From Bacillota bacterium (GTDB lineage: Bacteria > Bacillota > Dehalobacteriia > UBA4068), in contig WRKD01000097.1 in assembly GCA_009778255.1 (NCBI GenBank), forward strand, positions 1 through 6,070: a stretch of DNA of 6,070 nucleotides. Reading direction: 5' to 3'. The number at the start of each line of letters is the position of its first letter. Position 1 is the stretch's first letter. The translations under genes were made by a program, and so were the position numbers. Below, piece by piece: positions 1 through 5,776 of this stretch. The notes beneath the pieces were generated by a model. It searched no databases and was not told the DNA's origin. It saw nothing but the letters and a program-made list of their open reading frames with translations.

Positions 1-1
1 G

Positions 2-586
2 CGCGAGTCGCAATTCGATTCGCCTATGGGTTGCGGTTCCGGCGCCGCAGATATTTTCGGCGTGACCGGCGGGGTTATGGAAGCGGCGCTACGTACCGTA
101 TATGAATTAGTAACCGGAAGAGAATTGCCCTTCGATAAACTGCATATAGAATCTATAGTTGGCTTTGAGCAGATTAAAGAAGCGGAAATAACTATCGAAA
201 ATGTATTGCCGGCTTACGATTTTCTGGAAGGTTTTAAAGTGAAAGTTGCCGTGACCAGTGGTTTAACCGGCGCCCGTCAGCTAATGGAGCAAATAGAAAG
301 CAAAAATTCTCCCTATCACTTCATCGAGGTGATGGCTTGCCCGGGCGGTTGTGTAGCCGGCGGCGGGCAGCCCCGCTATAAACAAGGCAGCCTTTATAAA
401 GAAGAGCGCGCTAAAGGCATATACACGGAAGATGAAGGCAAAAAGCTACGTAAATCTCATGAAAACCCGGATATTAAAAAATTATACAGCGAATATTTGC
501 TGGAGCCTTTAGGACAGAGATCTCATGAATTGCTGCATACTCATTTTACGCCGCGTGGTAATTATAATGAGTATTTAGATAGTTAG
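2..586 (+). CDS. [FeFe] hydrogenase catalytic subunit, C-terminal fragment (5' end outside window)
   Basis: This is the C-terminal part of an iron-only hydrogenase large subunit, which interconverts protons and H2 in the cytoplasm, usually disposing of electrons from ferredoxin or NADH in fermenters. The frame is open from base 2, before the first ATG at 26, so the gene starts outside the window. The segment SPMGCGSGAADIFGVTGG followed by VMEAALR is typical of the H-cluster domain. The motif EVMACPGGCVAGGGQPR supplies the last two H-cluster cysteines (codons 338-340 and 350-352); in the family, the second of these bridges the cubane and the two-iron subcluster. The end, RKSHENPDIKKLY then SHELLHTHF, is the usual hydrogenase C-terminus. 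The first two H-cluster motifs and any N-terminal iron-sulfur domains lie outside, so subunit type (monomeric, bifurcating, NADH-linked) cannot be told. The TAG stop lies inside a short degenerate repeat. Confidence 0.96.
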   Translation, partial: RESQFDSPMGCGSGAADIFGVTGGVMEAALRTVYELVTGRELPFDKLHIESIVGFEQIKEAEITIENVLPAYDFLEGFKVKVAVTSGLTGARQLMEQIESKNSPYHFIEVMACPGGCVAGGGQPRYKQGSLYKEERAKGIYTEDEGKKLRKSHENPDIKKLYSEYLLEPLGQRSHELLHTHFTPRGNYNEYLDS

Positions 587-660
587 GTAGTTAGGTGATC
601 AATTAGTTAAATAATTAATTAACTAACTAGTCAAATAGTTAGATGGCTAGATGGTAGAAT
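577..660. repeat. Degenerate 4-bp periodic repeat (AGTT/AGAT/AATT/AACT)
   Basis: Read in steps of four from about 577, the bases run AGAT, AGTT, AGGT, AGTT, AGGT and so on, with AGTT, AATT, AACT and AGAT recurring to about 660. TAGTTAG occurs exactly at 580-586, 588-594 and 636-642, and its reverse complement CTAACTA at 623-629. An 8-bp inverted repeat (TTAGTTAA at 603-610, TTAACTAA at 619-626) lies within it. The repeat starts in the last codons of the hydrogenase gene and supplies its stop codon. Confidence 0.7.
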
Positions 661-669
661 TTCAGGTAA

Positions 670-718
670 GATAATATGACAATCTTGTCACTTTTTGTGA
701 TAGGGTTGTCATATTATC
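670..718 (+). other. Long RNA-type hairpin: 22-bp stem, five-U loop
   Basis: The arms are 670-691 and 697-718, with loop TTTTT at 692-696. The outer 13 pairs are perfect Watson-Crick (GATAATATGACAA against TTGTCATATTATC). Of the inner nine, three are G-U pairs on the + strand; on the - strand the same positions would be A-C mismatches. This asymmetry suggests the element acts as RNA transcribed in the + direction. There is no T-tract after it, so it is not a standard intrinsic terminator. It could be a 3' stabilising or processing hairpin of the hydrogenase mRNA, an attenuator, or a small palindromic mobile unit. No target-site duplication is seen at its ends. Confidence 0.75.
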
Positions 719-777
719 AAACTGCTTAGCCCGGTAAAGATGTTTAATTAACGAATAAAAGGTATAATAATTTAGAA

Positions 778-830
778 AATAGTTGGATAATAATTGGAAA
801 AGTAATTGGAAAATAATTGCAAAATATTGG
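778..830. repeat. 11-bp degenerate tandem repeat, about 4.7 units
   Basis: The units are AATAGTTGGAT (778-788), AATAATTGGAA (789-799), AAGTAATTGGAA (800-811, one base longer), AATAATTGCAA (812-822) and a partial AATATTGG (823-830). The consensus is close to AATAATTGGAA. It sits just upstream of the predicted promoter. A/T runs at a spacing near one helical turn could bend the DNA, but this is inference. Confidence 0.75.
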
Positions 831-850
831 GGCTGATTATTCACTTTTGT

Positions 851-879
851 TTGCGCTTTCTTTAAAGATATATTATAAT
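851..879 (+). promoter_or_regulatory. Predicted sigma-A-type promoter of the CofE-like operon
   Basis: A perfect -10 box TATAAT lies at 874-879, with a weak -35 TTGCGC (three of six to TTGACA) at 851-856 and a 17-base spacer. Transcription would start near 886, leaving a leader of roughly 58 bases before the ATG at 944. The -10 box overlaps the in-frame ATG at 878, which argues against that ATG being the start codon. Confidence 0.5.
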
Positions 880-943
880 GATTCAGGGCGGTTGGGGGAG
901 TTTTTGTTTAGCCGCCTCAATAGACAAGAATGCGAGGAATGGT

Positions 944-2137
944 ATGGAACGCTATCTTGGTACTGTGGTGCGCGGTTTACGTACGCCGGTTATACGTCAG
1001 GGTGACGATTTAGCGGGGATTGTGGTAGATACTCTGCTTAAAGCAACAGTAACGGAAGGCTTCGCATTGCATGATCGTGATGTGCTGGCGGTTACGGAAG
1101 CTGTGCTGGCGCGGGCTCAGGGCAATTATGCCACAACAGCGCAAATTGCTGCCGATGTGAGAGCTAAGTTGGGTAATGAAACAATTGGGGTGGTTTTTCC
1201 TATTTTAAGCCGCAACCGCTTCGCTATATGCTTGCGCGGCATAGCTGCCGGGGCGAAAAAAATCGTCTTGTTGCTGCAATACCCGGCAGATGAAGTGGGA
1301 AACCATTTAATAAGCTGGGAGGAATTAGATAAAACCGGATTGAATCCGCGTCAAGATATTCTGACTCTGCAGAATTATCGTGAACTTTTCGGGGCGCCGC
1401 GTCATCTGTTCACAGGTTTGGATTATGTAGCGTATTATGAAGAATTGATACATGAAGCCGGCGCTGAGGCGGAGATAATTTTTGGCAATGATCCCCGTGC
1501 TGTATTGGCTTATTGTGATAATGTGCTGTGCTGCGATATACATAGCCGAGAGCGCAGCCGCCGTTTGCTTAAGGAAGCGGGTGCAAAGAATTTGTATCTG
1601 CTTTCGCAGATACTTTCAACATCTATTGACGGTAGCGGTTTCAATAGCGAATATGGCCTTTTAGGCTCTAATAAGGCAACCGAAGATACGGTTAAACTGT
1701 TCCCCCGGGATAGTAAAGAATTTGTTGAGAAGGTGGCTTTGTCTATTAAAGAGCGTAGTGGCCGCAGTATAGAAGTAATGGTATATGGCGACGGCGCTTT
1801 TAAAGACCCTATTGGTCATATTTGGGAACTGGCCGACCCAGTAGTTTCCCCCGCTTATACTGATGGTTTAAAGGGCACTCCCCACGAAGTCAAGCTAAAA
1901 TATTTGGCAGATAATAATTTTGCTCACTTAAGCGGCGAAGAATTAAAAGAGGCTATACGTTTTTATATTCGCGATAAGAGCCAGGATTTTGGCAAAGATA
2001 TGGATTCCCAAGGTACAACGCCGCGCCGTATTACAGATTTATTGGGTTCATTATGCGACCTCACCTCCGGCAGCGGTGATAAAGGTACGCCCATAGTGCT
2101 TGTACAGGGATATTTCGATAATTATGCAGATTTTTAA
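944..2137 (+). CDS. CofE-like protein (F420-0:L-glutamate ligase family), function in this lineage unknown
   Basis: This 397-residue soluble protein belongs to the coenzyme F420-0:glutamate ligase (CofE/FbiB N-terminal) superfamily, whose archaeal members add gamma-linked glutamates to F420-0 using GTP. The N-terminus carries the CofE signature: RQGDDL (18-23) and TEAVLARAQGNY (51-62). The middle and C-terminus have strong motifs that I recall from a Firmicutes/Bacteroidetes branch rather than from true CofE: VFPILSRNRF (84-93), YPADEVGN (113-120), LLGSNKATEDTVKLFPRD (239-256), VYGDGAFKDP (280-289) and LTSGSGDKGTP (373-383). It is longer than archaeal CofE (about 250). The start at 944 is chosen because GAGG (934-937) stands six bases upstream and MERYLGTVVRG is a natural N-terminus; the ATG at 878 has no such site. 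It is the first gene of the predicted operon, 76 bases before a nitroreductase. The family is well supported; the substrate is not known, and F420 should not be assumed. Confidence 0.88.
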   Translation: MERYLGTVVRGLRTPVIRQGDDLAGIVVDTLLKATVTEGFALHDRDVLAVTEAVLARAQGNYATTAQIAADVRAKLGNETIGVVFPILSRNRFAICLRGIAAGAKKIVLLLQYPADEVGNHLISWEELDKTGLNPRQDILTLQNYRELFGAPRHLFTGLDYVAYYEELIHEAGAEAEIIFGNDPRAVLAYCDNVLCCDIHSRERSRRLLKEAGAKNLYLLSQILSTSIDGSGFNSEYGLLGSNKATEDTVKLFPRDSKEFVEKVALSIKERSGRSIEVMVYGDGAFKDPIGHIWELADPVVSPAYTDGLKGTPHEVKLKYLADNNFAHLSGEELKEAIRFYIRDKSQDFGKDMDSQGTTPRRITDLLGSLCDLTSGSGDKGTPIVLVQGYFDNYADF

Positions 2138-2213
2138 CAGTTTATTTGCCGGCCTATAAGTTGAACCATGGATTATGAATAAAGGATTAGGTAATGTGTT
2201 AAGGAGGCTGAAT

Positions 2214-2801
2214 ATGGAAGGAAAGGATTTGTATGACCTGATATGTATGCGGCGCAGCTGCCGCGCTTATTTGGCTAAACAAGTTGCCCCAGATTTACTT
2301 TTACAGGTAATAGAAGCAGGCCGTATGGCGCCTAGTGGCATGAATGTGCAGCAATGCCATTTTATAGCCATTAGAAAACAAGAATTATTGGAAAAGATCC
2401 GCGCCCTTATGGAACAGATCGTAGCGAATTTGGATGCGACTACAGCAAACCCAATGTTGGCGCAATCAATAAAGCTGGCTAAAGTTGGCAAACACAATTT
2501 CTATTATGGCGCGCCTACTTTAATCGTAGTAGCCAACCGGCGCGATAATGCCAATAATGTGCCAGACAGCGCTGCTGCTTTACAAAACATGATGCTGATG
2601 GCAACAGCAGTGGGCTTAGGTAATTGCTGGATTAATAATTTACGCTGGAATGGCGATGCCCCGCCCATACGCCAGTTTTTGGAAGAGATCGGCGTAAAGC
2701 AAGACGAGGCGGTGTATGGCGCATTAGCGCTGGGTTATGCCGTTGATGCGCCTAAAACAGCGCTTGTGCGTAGCGGCAATGTGGTGGATATTTGGGAATG
2801 A
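2214..2801 (+). CDS. Nitroreductase family protein (FMN-dependent oxidoreductase)
   Basis: This 195-residue cytoplasmic protein belongs to the nitroreductase superfamily, usually dimeric FMN enzymes using NAD(P)H. FMN-phosphate-binding signature residues appear as RRSCR (13-17), followed by APSGMNVQQ (39-47), GAPTLIVVA (99-107), DSAAALQNMMLMA (118-130) and GLGNCW (134-139), in the usual family order; the length is normal and there is no added ferredoxin domain. The start at 2214 follows a near-perfect AAGGAGG at 2201-2207 with a six-base gap; the in-frame ATG at 2175 has no ribosome binding site. It lies 76 bases after the CofE-like gene, with no terminator between, and its TGA overlaps the next gene's ATG. 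In FbiB a related domain is fused behind CofE and takes part in F420 maturation, so a joint role with the upstream gene is possible. The substrate cannot be read from the sequence. Confidence 0.93.
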   Translation: MEGKDLYDLICMRRSCRAYLAKQVAPDLLLQVIEAGRMAPSGMNVQQCHFIAIRKQELLEKIRALMEQIVANLDATTANPMLAQSIKLAKVGKHNFYYGAPTLIVVANRRDNANNVPDSAAALQNMMLMATAVGLGNCWINNLRWNGDAPPIRQFLEEIGVKQDEAVYGALALGYAVDAPKTALVRSGNVVDIWE

Positions 2802-4045
2802 TTAAAGTTTTAAAAAAAACAGCATTCCGCCTTATGCTGCTATGCTGTATTGTAGAGGCGGGCTGTATTATAACAGAATCGCCAGCTGTAATAGAAAACC
2901 CCGCTTCTTTTTCTCAGTTAGGCGAAGTAAATGAAGGGCTGCAGCCTGTTTTTGTGCAGATACAGGAAGAACAAAGCGCATTGGCAAAGGAAGCTAATAC
3001 GGAACCGGAACCGGAACCGGAACCGGAACCCTTACATATCACTTTAGTGGCTGTGGGAGATAATCTTTTGCATATGCCAATTGTCAGCTGGTGCAGAACA
3101 GCGGATGGTTACGATTTTACCCCCTTATATAAGGAAGTAGAAAAGTTAATTGCCGCTAGCGATTTTGCCTTCGTAAATCAGGAATCGCCTTTGGGCGGGT
3201 CGGCTTTTGCCCCTTCCGGATACCCTATGTTCAATTCTCCTCAGCAAGCCGGGCTGGCTTTAGCCGCTACGGGTTTTAATATTGTTAATCAGGCTAATAA
3301 TCATGGCTTGGATAAAGGCGCTAAAGCGGTGAAAGCTACCGCCGATTTTTGGCAAGAAGAGACGGATACGTTATGCCTTGGCATCAACCGTAGCCAGGAA
3401 GAACGGGATACGATACGGATAATAGAAAAACAGGGCTATCGCTTCGCTTGGCTGGCTTATTCTTATGGAACCAATGGTATGCCAATGGCGCAGAATTATC
3501 TGATGAATTTGATAGATAAGCAAGCAATGGCGAAAGATGTACAAAAAGCGCAGGAACTGGCCGACACAGTGATAGTTTCTTTGCATTGGGGCAATGAGTA
3601 TCAGTTCGAGCCCAGTGTAGAACAGCGCGAGCTGGCGCAGTATTTGGCAGATTTAGGAGTAGCTTTGATAATAGGGCATCACCCTCATGTGATTCAGCCG
3701 CTGGAATGGCTAATGGGTAAAGAAGGCCACCGCACATTGGTTATGTTCTCTTTAGGTAATTTTATCTCTAATCAAGATCGCCGCGACAGAATGCTGGAAG
3801 GAATGCTCTCTTTAGAATTTATAGAAGAAAAAAGCGGCTTGGTAATAGATAAGTGCGGCGTTATACCCCTGGTTATGCATTATGAGCGTGGTTATATAAA
3901 TTATTGCGTATATCCGCTTGACGCTTATTCGGATGATTTGGCGAAAAGGCATTATATAAATCAATTAGATAAACCGGTGTCACTGGAGTTTTTTGTTGAA
4001 TTGGCCAAGAAGATCTGGGGAGAATTTTGTTTGTTGCACAGTTGA
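2798..4045 (+). CDS. CapA family protein (PGA_cap, metallophosphatase-like), exported
   Basis: This 415-residue protein belongs to the CapA/PgsA family, linked to poly-gamma-glutamate capsule synthesis, although many members work elsewhere at the cell surface. Residues 1-23 form a basic then hydrophobic leader (KVLKK, then RLMLLCCIV) ending in EAGC; Cys23 could be lipidated, but Glu at -3 is atypical for a lipobox. An acidic linker with five Glu-Pro pairs (69-78) leads to the domain. Family motifs follow in order: VAVGDNLLH (84-92), NQESPLGG (127-134), NQANNHGLDKG (164-174), SLHWGNEY (261-268), GHHPHVIQP (293-301) and SLGNFI (328-333). His169, His263, His294, His295, His297 and Asp88 are likely metal or catalytic residues by analogy to calcineurin-like folds. 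The ATG overlaps the nitroreductase stop (ATGA) with only a weak ribosome site, so translation is probably coupled. No capB or capC gene is nearby, so capsule synthesis is not implied. Confidence 0.92.
   Translation: MIKVLKKTAFRLMLLCCIVEAGCIITESPAVIENPASFSQLGEVNEGLQPVFVQIQEEQSALAKEANTEPEPEPEPEPLHITLVAVGDNLLHMPIVSWCRTADGYDFTPLYKEVEKLIAASDFAFVNQESPLGGSAFAPSGYPMFNSPQQAGLALAATGFNIVNQANNHGLDKGAKAVKATADFWQEETDTLCLGINRSQEERDTIRIIEKQGYRFAWLAYSYGTNGMPMAQNYLMNLIDKQAMAKDVQKAQELADTVIVSLHWGNEYQFEPSVEQRELAQYLADLGVALIIGHHPHVIQPLEWLMGKEGHRTLVMFSLGNFISNQDRRDRMLEGMLSLEFIEEKSGLVIDKCGVIPLVMHYERGYINYCVYPLDAYSDDLAKRHYINQLDKPVSLEFFVELAKKIWGEFCLLHS
3001..3030 (+). repeat. Perfect hexanucleotide microsatellite (GGAACC)5 inside the CapA-like gene
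   Basis: Five exact copies of GGAACC encode five Glu-Pro pairs (residues 69-78) in the linker between the membrane leader and the CapA domain. Because the unit is six bases, gain or loss of copies keeps the frame and only changes linker length. The identical codons (GAA CCG) suggest recent expansion by slippage. Confidence 0.9.
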
Positions 4046-4078
4046 TCGTTCTATAAAAACGCAGAAGGGAGAGTTGGT

Positions 4079-5023
4079 ATGAAAATCAAGTTATGCGCCG
4101 TGTTTTTGATACTGATTTTTGTTGTAACTGTTTGCCCGCTGGTATTTGCTTTAGGAGAAGATGAAACGCCCACTTTAGCTACACTTCCATATTATGGGGA
4201 ATTCAGCGGTAAAGTTGTTTCGCTGAAGGTTGAAAGCGCAAACTCTATGTTAGCGCTACTGGAAAATGAGGAAGGAACTCAAGCCAGTTTTGTGGTAGAT
4301 GAAGTGACTTTTATGCTTACGGAAAATGAACTTAAAGAAGGTGCAACCGCAACTGGTTACTATCTGAATAGTCAGCCAAATGCACTTATCTATCCGCCGC
4401 GCTATCAAGCTATGCTGATGGCGGTAGATATTGAAGAAGGGCATTTCATCAAGGCGGCGCGTTTCGACGATGAATTGATCAGCGATGACAAGACGCTTAA
4501 GCTAAATATTGGCGAAGATACGGAAATTTTGTTATTCGGAGGCGAGGCAGCCCCTGCGGATTTGAATTTGGGCTCTTTAAGATTAGCGGTGTATTATGGC
4601 ATAACTACCCGTAGCATACCTGCAATAACAACACCGCAGCGCATTATTGTATTGGCCCTTACAGACGCCATGCCTTTGCCTGTAACAATTACTACCGAAA
4701 CCACGTCGGCAAAAGACGGTATGCCATTAGTTGTGGAGCATAAACAACTTAAAGACGCCCCTCCCGTTTATTTGCGGGCAGATGGTATTGTTATGGTTCC
4801 GCTACGCGCTGTAGCCGAAGCATTGGGACATAAAGTTGGCTGGGAAAAGCCAGTGGTGTTGCTAGATGGAAATCCTTTATTGAGTATTGGGGAATATGAA
4901 TCTGAGCTCACTAAGGGGCATACTTATGTGCCGCTGCATTTTTATAAAGAATTATTGGGAATGAAAGAGAATATGGTAGCGTCTGGTCAAGTGGAAATAA
5001 ATAATGGCGGAATAGTTGAATAA
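4079..5023 (+). CDS. Secreted protein with C-terminal copper-amine-oxidase-N-like domain
   Basis: This 314-residue protein has a clear signal peptide: KIK followed by a long hydrophobic run (5-24), with likely cleavage after VFA (24). Its C-terminus (about 229-308) resembles the copper amine oxidase N-terminal-like domain common in exported Firmicutes proteins, with the hallmarks MVPLRAVAEALGHKVGW (239-255) and HTYVPLHFYKELLG (281-294). That domain is non-catalytic and is thought to act in wall or ligand binding. Between them lie two beta-rich modules (about 41-116 and 117-194) that look alike: each has a polar beta region followed by a Gly-x-Tyr-Tyr or Val-Tyr-Tyr-Gly stretch and an Ile-Pro/Tyr-Pro segment before a hydrophobic strand. 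AAGGGAG (4065-4071) stands seven bases before the ATG, 33 bases after the CapA-like stop, and a strong terminator follows. It is the last gene of the operon. Its exact role is unknown. Confidence 0.85.
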   Translation: MKIKLCAVFLILIFVVTVCPLVFALGEDETPTLATLPYYGEFSGKVVSLKVESANSMLALLENEEGTQASFVVDEVTFMLTENELKEGATATGYYLNSQPNALIYPPRYQAMLMAVDIEEGHFIKAARFDDELISDDKTLKLNIGEDTEILLFGGEAAPADLNLGSLRLAVYYGITTRSIPAITTPQRIIVLALTDAMPLPVTITTETTSAKDGMPLVVEHKQLKDAPPVYLRADGIVMVPLRAVAEALGHKVGWEKPVVLLDGNPLLSIGEYESELTKGHTYVPLHFYKELLGMKENMVASGQVEINNGGIVE

Positions 5024-5029
5024 AAAATG

Positions 5030-5085
5030 AAAAAAAGAGGTTAACTCACCCGGTATTATAAATGGGTGAGTTAGCCTCTTTTTTT
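5030..5085 (+). terminator. Strong intrinsic terminator, symmetric, likely bidirectional
   Basis: The arms are 5030-5051 and 5064-5085 with a 12-base loop. They pair over 22 bases with one exception, a U-G wobble at 5041/5074. The right arm ends in seven T, and the left arm starts with seven A, so the structure gives a U-tract on either strand. It starts seven bases after the stop of the + strand operon and also ends the - strand genes that converge on it. On the - strand the wobble becomes an A-C mismatch, so it fits the + direction slightly better. Confidence 0.93.
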
Positions 5086-5154
5086 GTATTCCCGGCCCAA
5101 TTTATGCAGAAAATCGTAACAACTTTCGTATTTTTTCCTTGCCGTATAGTTCAT
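5071..5154 (-). CDS. Small 27-codon ORF running into the terminator; small protein or gene remnant
   Basis: On the - strand, GGAGG (5166-5162) stands seven bases before an ATG at 5154, an ideal spacing, with a TAA directly upstream of the ATG. The product of 27 residues is basic and helix-like, with core KKYESCYDFLHKLGREYKK, and its TAA (5073-5071) lies within the terminator stem, so the last codons (KKRG) are made by the stem itself. It begins 28 bases after the stop of the larger - strand gene, in another frame. From memory, the sequence resembles helical segments near the C-terminus of SWIM zinc-finger-type proteins, where similar text continues beyond this point, so it may be the cut-off end of a longer gene. 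It could also be a true small protein. Translation is plausible from the ribosome site; function is not known. Confidence 0.4.
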   Translation of the reverse strand: MNYTARKKYESCYDFLHKLGREYKKRG

Positions 5155-5182
5155 TTATGAGCCTCCATTCCGATCCTGCGTT

Positions 5183-5743
5183 CTACTTAGCTTCGTCATC
5201 AGCAAAAAAGCTGTCATAGACTTTTTGAATCTCTTCAATCTCCTCTGTCGTGTGATCATTCTTCCAATCGTAAATTATATTTTCAGCAACTGTATATGGA
5301 TCATCAGGACACCAATCGCGAAATTCATTATTACCGGTTTCACCATATCGCATAAGGCCGATAATAATCCCCTTACAGTATTCTTTTTCTTCTTTCTTCA
5401 TGCCAAGGTTATTATATTGCCTCATTTTTTGAATATAATACTGCACCTCATCTTCAATCATCTCAAATGCAACGTCGGTCGGATCCTGATAGCCGCCACG
5501 CGTCTTTCCGGAATTATCCCATAAATCTTCAACTTGAATAGTGTTTAGGCTTCTGAAAACTTCATCAGCAATTGCATCAGCTTCAACTTTAGCCAAGGCA
5601 GCTTTTGACATTGCAGGAATGCGTTTCGCCAATTCGCTATCTTTGCACAACTCAAGAAGTATCTCTATCAATGCTTCCCGGCTTAATGCCTCGATAAACT
5701 TAAATTGTTCATTTTCGATGTTATTCATGTCGTCTTTATCCAT
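5183..5743 (-). CDS. Uncharacterised acidic helical protein, possibly related to the region C-terminal to SWIM domains
   Basis: The product, 186 residues from the chosen start, is acidic, mostly helical and soluble, with no signal peptide or membrane segment. Notable blocks are SREALIEILLELCKD (21-35), VEDLWDNSGKTRGGY (71-85) with DPTD after it, and EYCKGIIIGLMRY (121-133), then a run of Asp/Glu/Trp residues. From memory these resemble the helical repeats that follow the SWIM zinc finger in some bacterial proteins, but no SWIM Cys/His motif (CxCx...CxH) is present, so this would be a free-standing or truncated relative. The start at 5743 is preferred because GGGAG (5755-5751) stands seven bases upstream; ATGs at 5746 and 5770 are possible, but the latter has no ribosome site and sits six bases from a dyad. 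It converges on the operon's terminator. Function unknown. Confidence 0.75.
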   Translation of the reverse strand: MDKDDMNNIENEQFKFIEALSREALIEILLELCKDSELAKRIPAMSKAALAKVEADAIADEVFRSLNTIQVEDLWDNSGKTRGGYQDPTDVAFEMIEDEVQYYIQKMRQYNNLGMKKEEKEYCKGIIIGLMRYGETGNNEFRDWCPDDPYTVAENIIYDWKNDHTTEEIEEIQKVYDSFFADDEAK

Positions 5744-5776
5744 CATGTCTCTCCCACTCGACTCTGTCATGTGCGT

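Larger units (their letters stand above)
587..943. other. Non-coding spacer between hydrogenase and CofE-like gene
   Basis: This AT-rich spacer of about 360 bases has no supportable gene. The short open frames on either strand lack ribosome binding sites and have low-complexity translations. From left to right it contains a degenerate tetranucleotide repeat, a long RNA-type hairpin, a stretch with a TATAAT but no matching -35 (763-768), an 11-bp degenerate tandem repeat, and a promoter just upstream of the CofE-like gene. No T-tract terminator is visible after the hydrogenase gene. Confidence 0.8.

Noticed and set aside
577..660. TAGTTAG repeats as a CRISPR array
   Set aside because: The units are 4-8 bases, not 25-35, and there are no spacers of regular length.
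670..718. Hairpin as the intrinsic terminator of the hydrogenase gene
   Set aside because: The bases after the stem (AAACTGCTTAG) have no T-tract, and the stem is far longer than usual.
763..768. TATAAT as a promoter
   Set aside because: Nothing resembling TTGACA stands 16-18 bases upstream and there is no extended -10; the better spaced pair at 851-879 is preferred.
878..943. Earlier in-frame ATG for the CofE-like gene (adds 22 residues)
   Set aside because: There is no ribosome site before it, it overlaps the TATAAT box, and the added residues do not look like the family N-terminus; 944 has GAGG at six bases.
944..2137. Naming the gene cofE and inferring F420 synthesis
   Set aside because: The C-terminal two thirds differ from archaeal CofE, and no other F420 gene is in the window.
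2175..2213. Earlier ATG for the nitroreductase (adds 13 residues)
   Set aside because: No Shine-Dalgarno sequence precedes it, while the ATG at 2214 follows AAGGAGG at a perfect distance.
3384..3737. 117-codon open frame on the - strand
   Set aside because: It lies wholly inside the CapA-like gene, whose motifs are certain, and has a composition expected of an antisense shadow.
5225..5524. 99-codon open frame on the + strand
   Set aside because: It is antisense to the - strand gene, hydrophobic and Phe/Ile-rich as antisense shadows are, and has no ribosome site.
5744..5770. Start of the - strand gene at 5770
   Set aside because: No ribosome site is present and a dyad lies only six bases upstream; GGGAG fits the ATG at 5743 better. 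It is not excluded.
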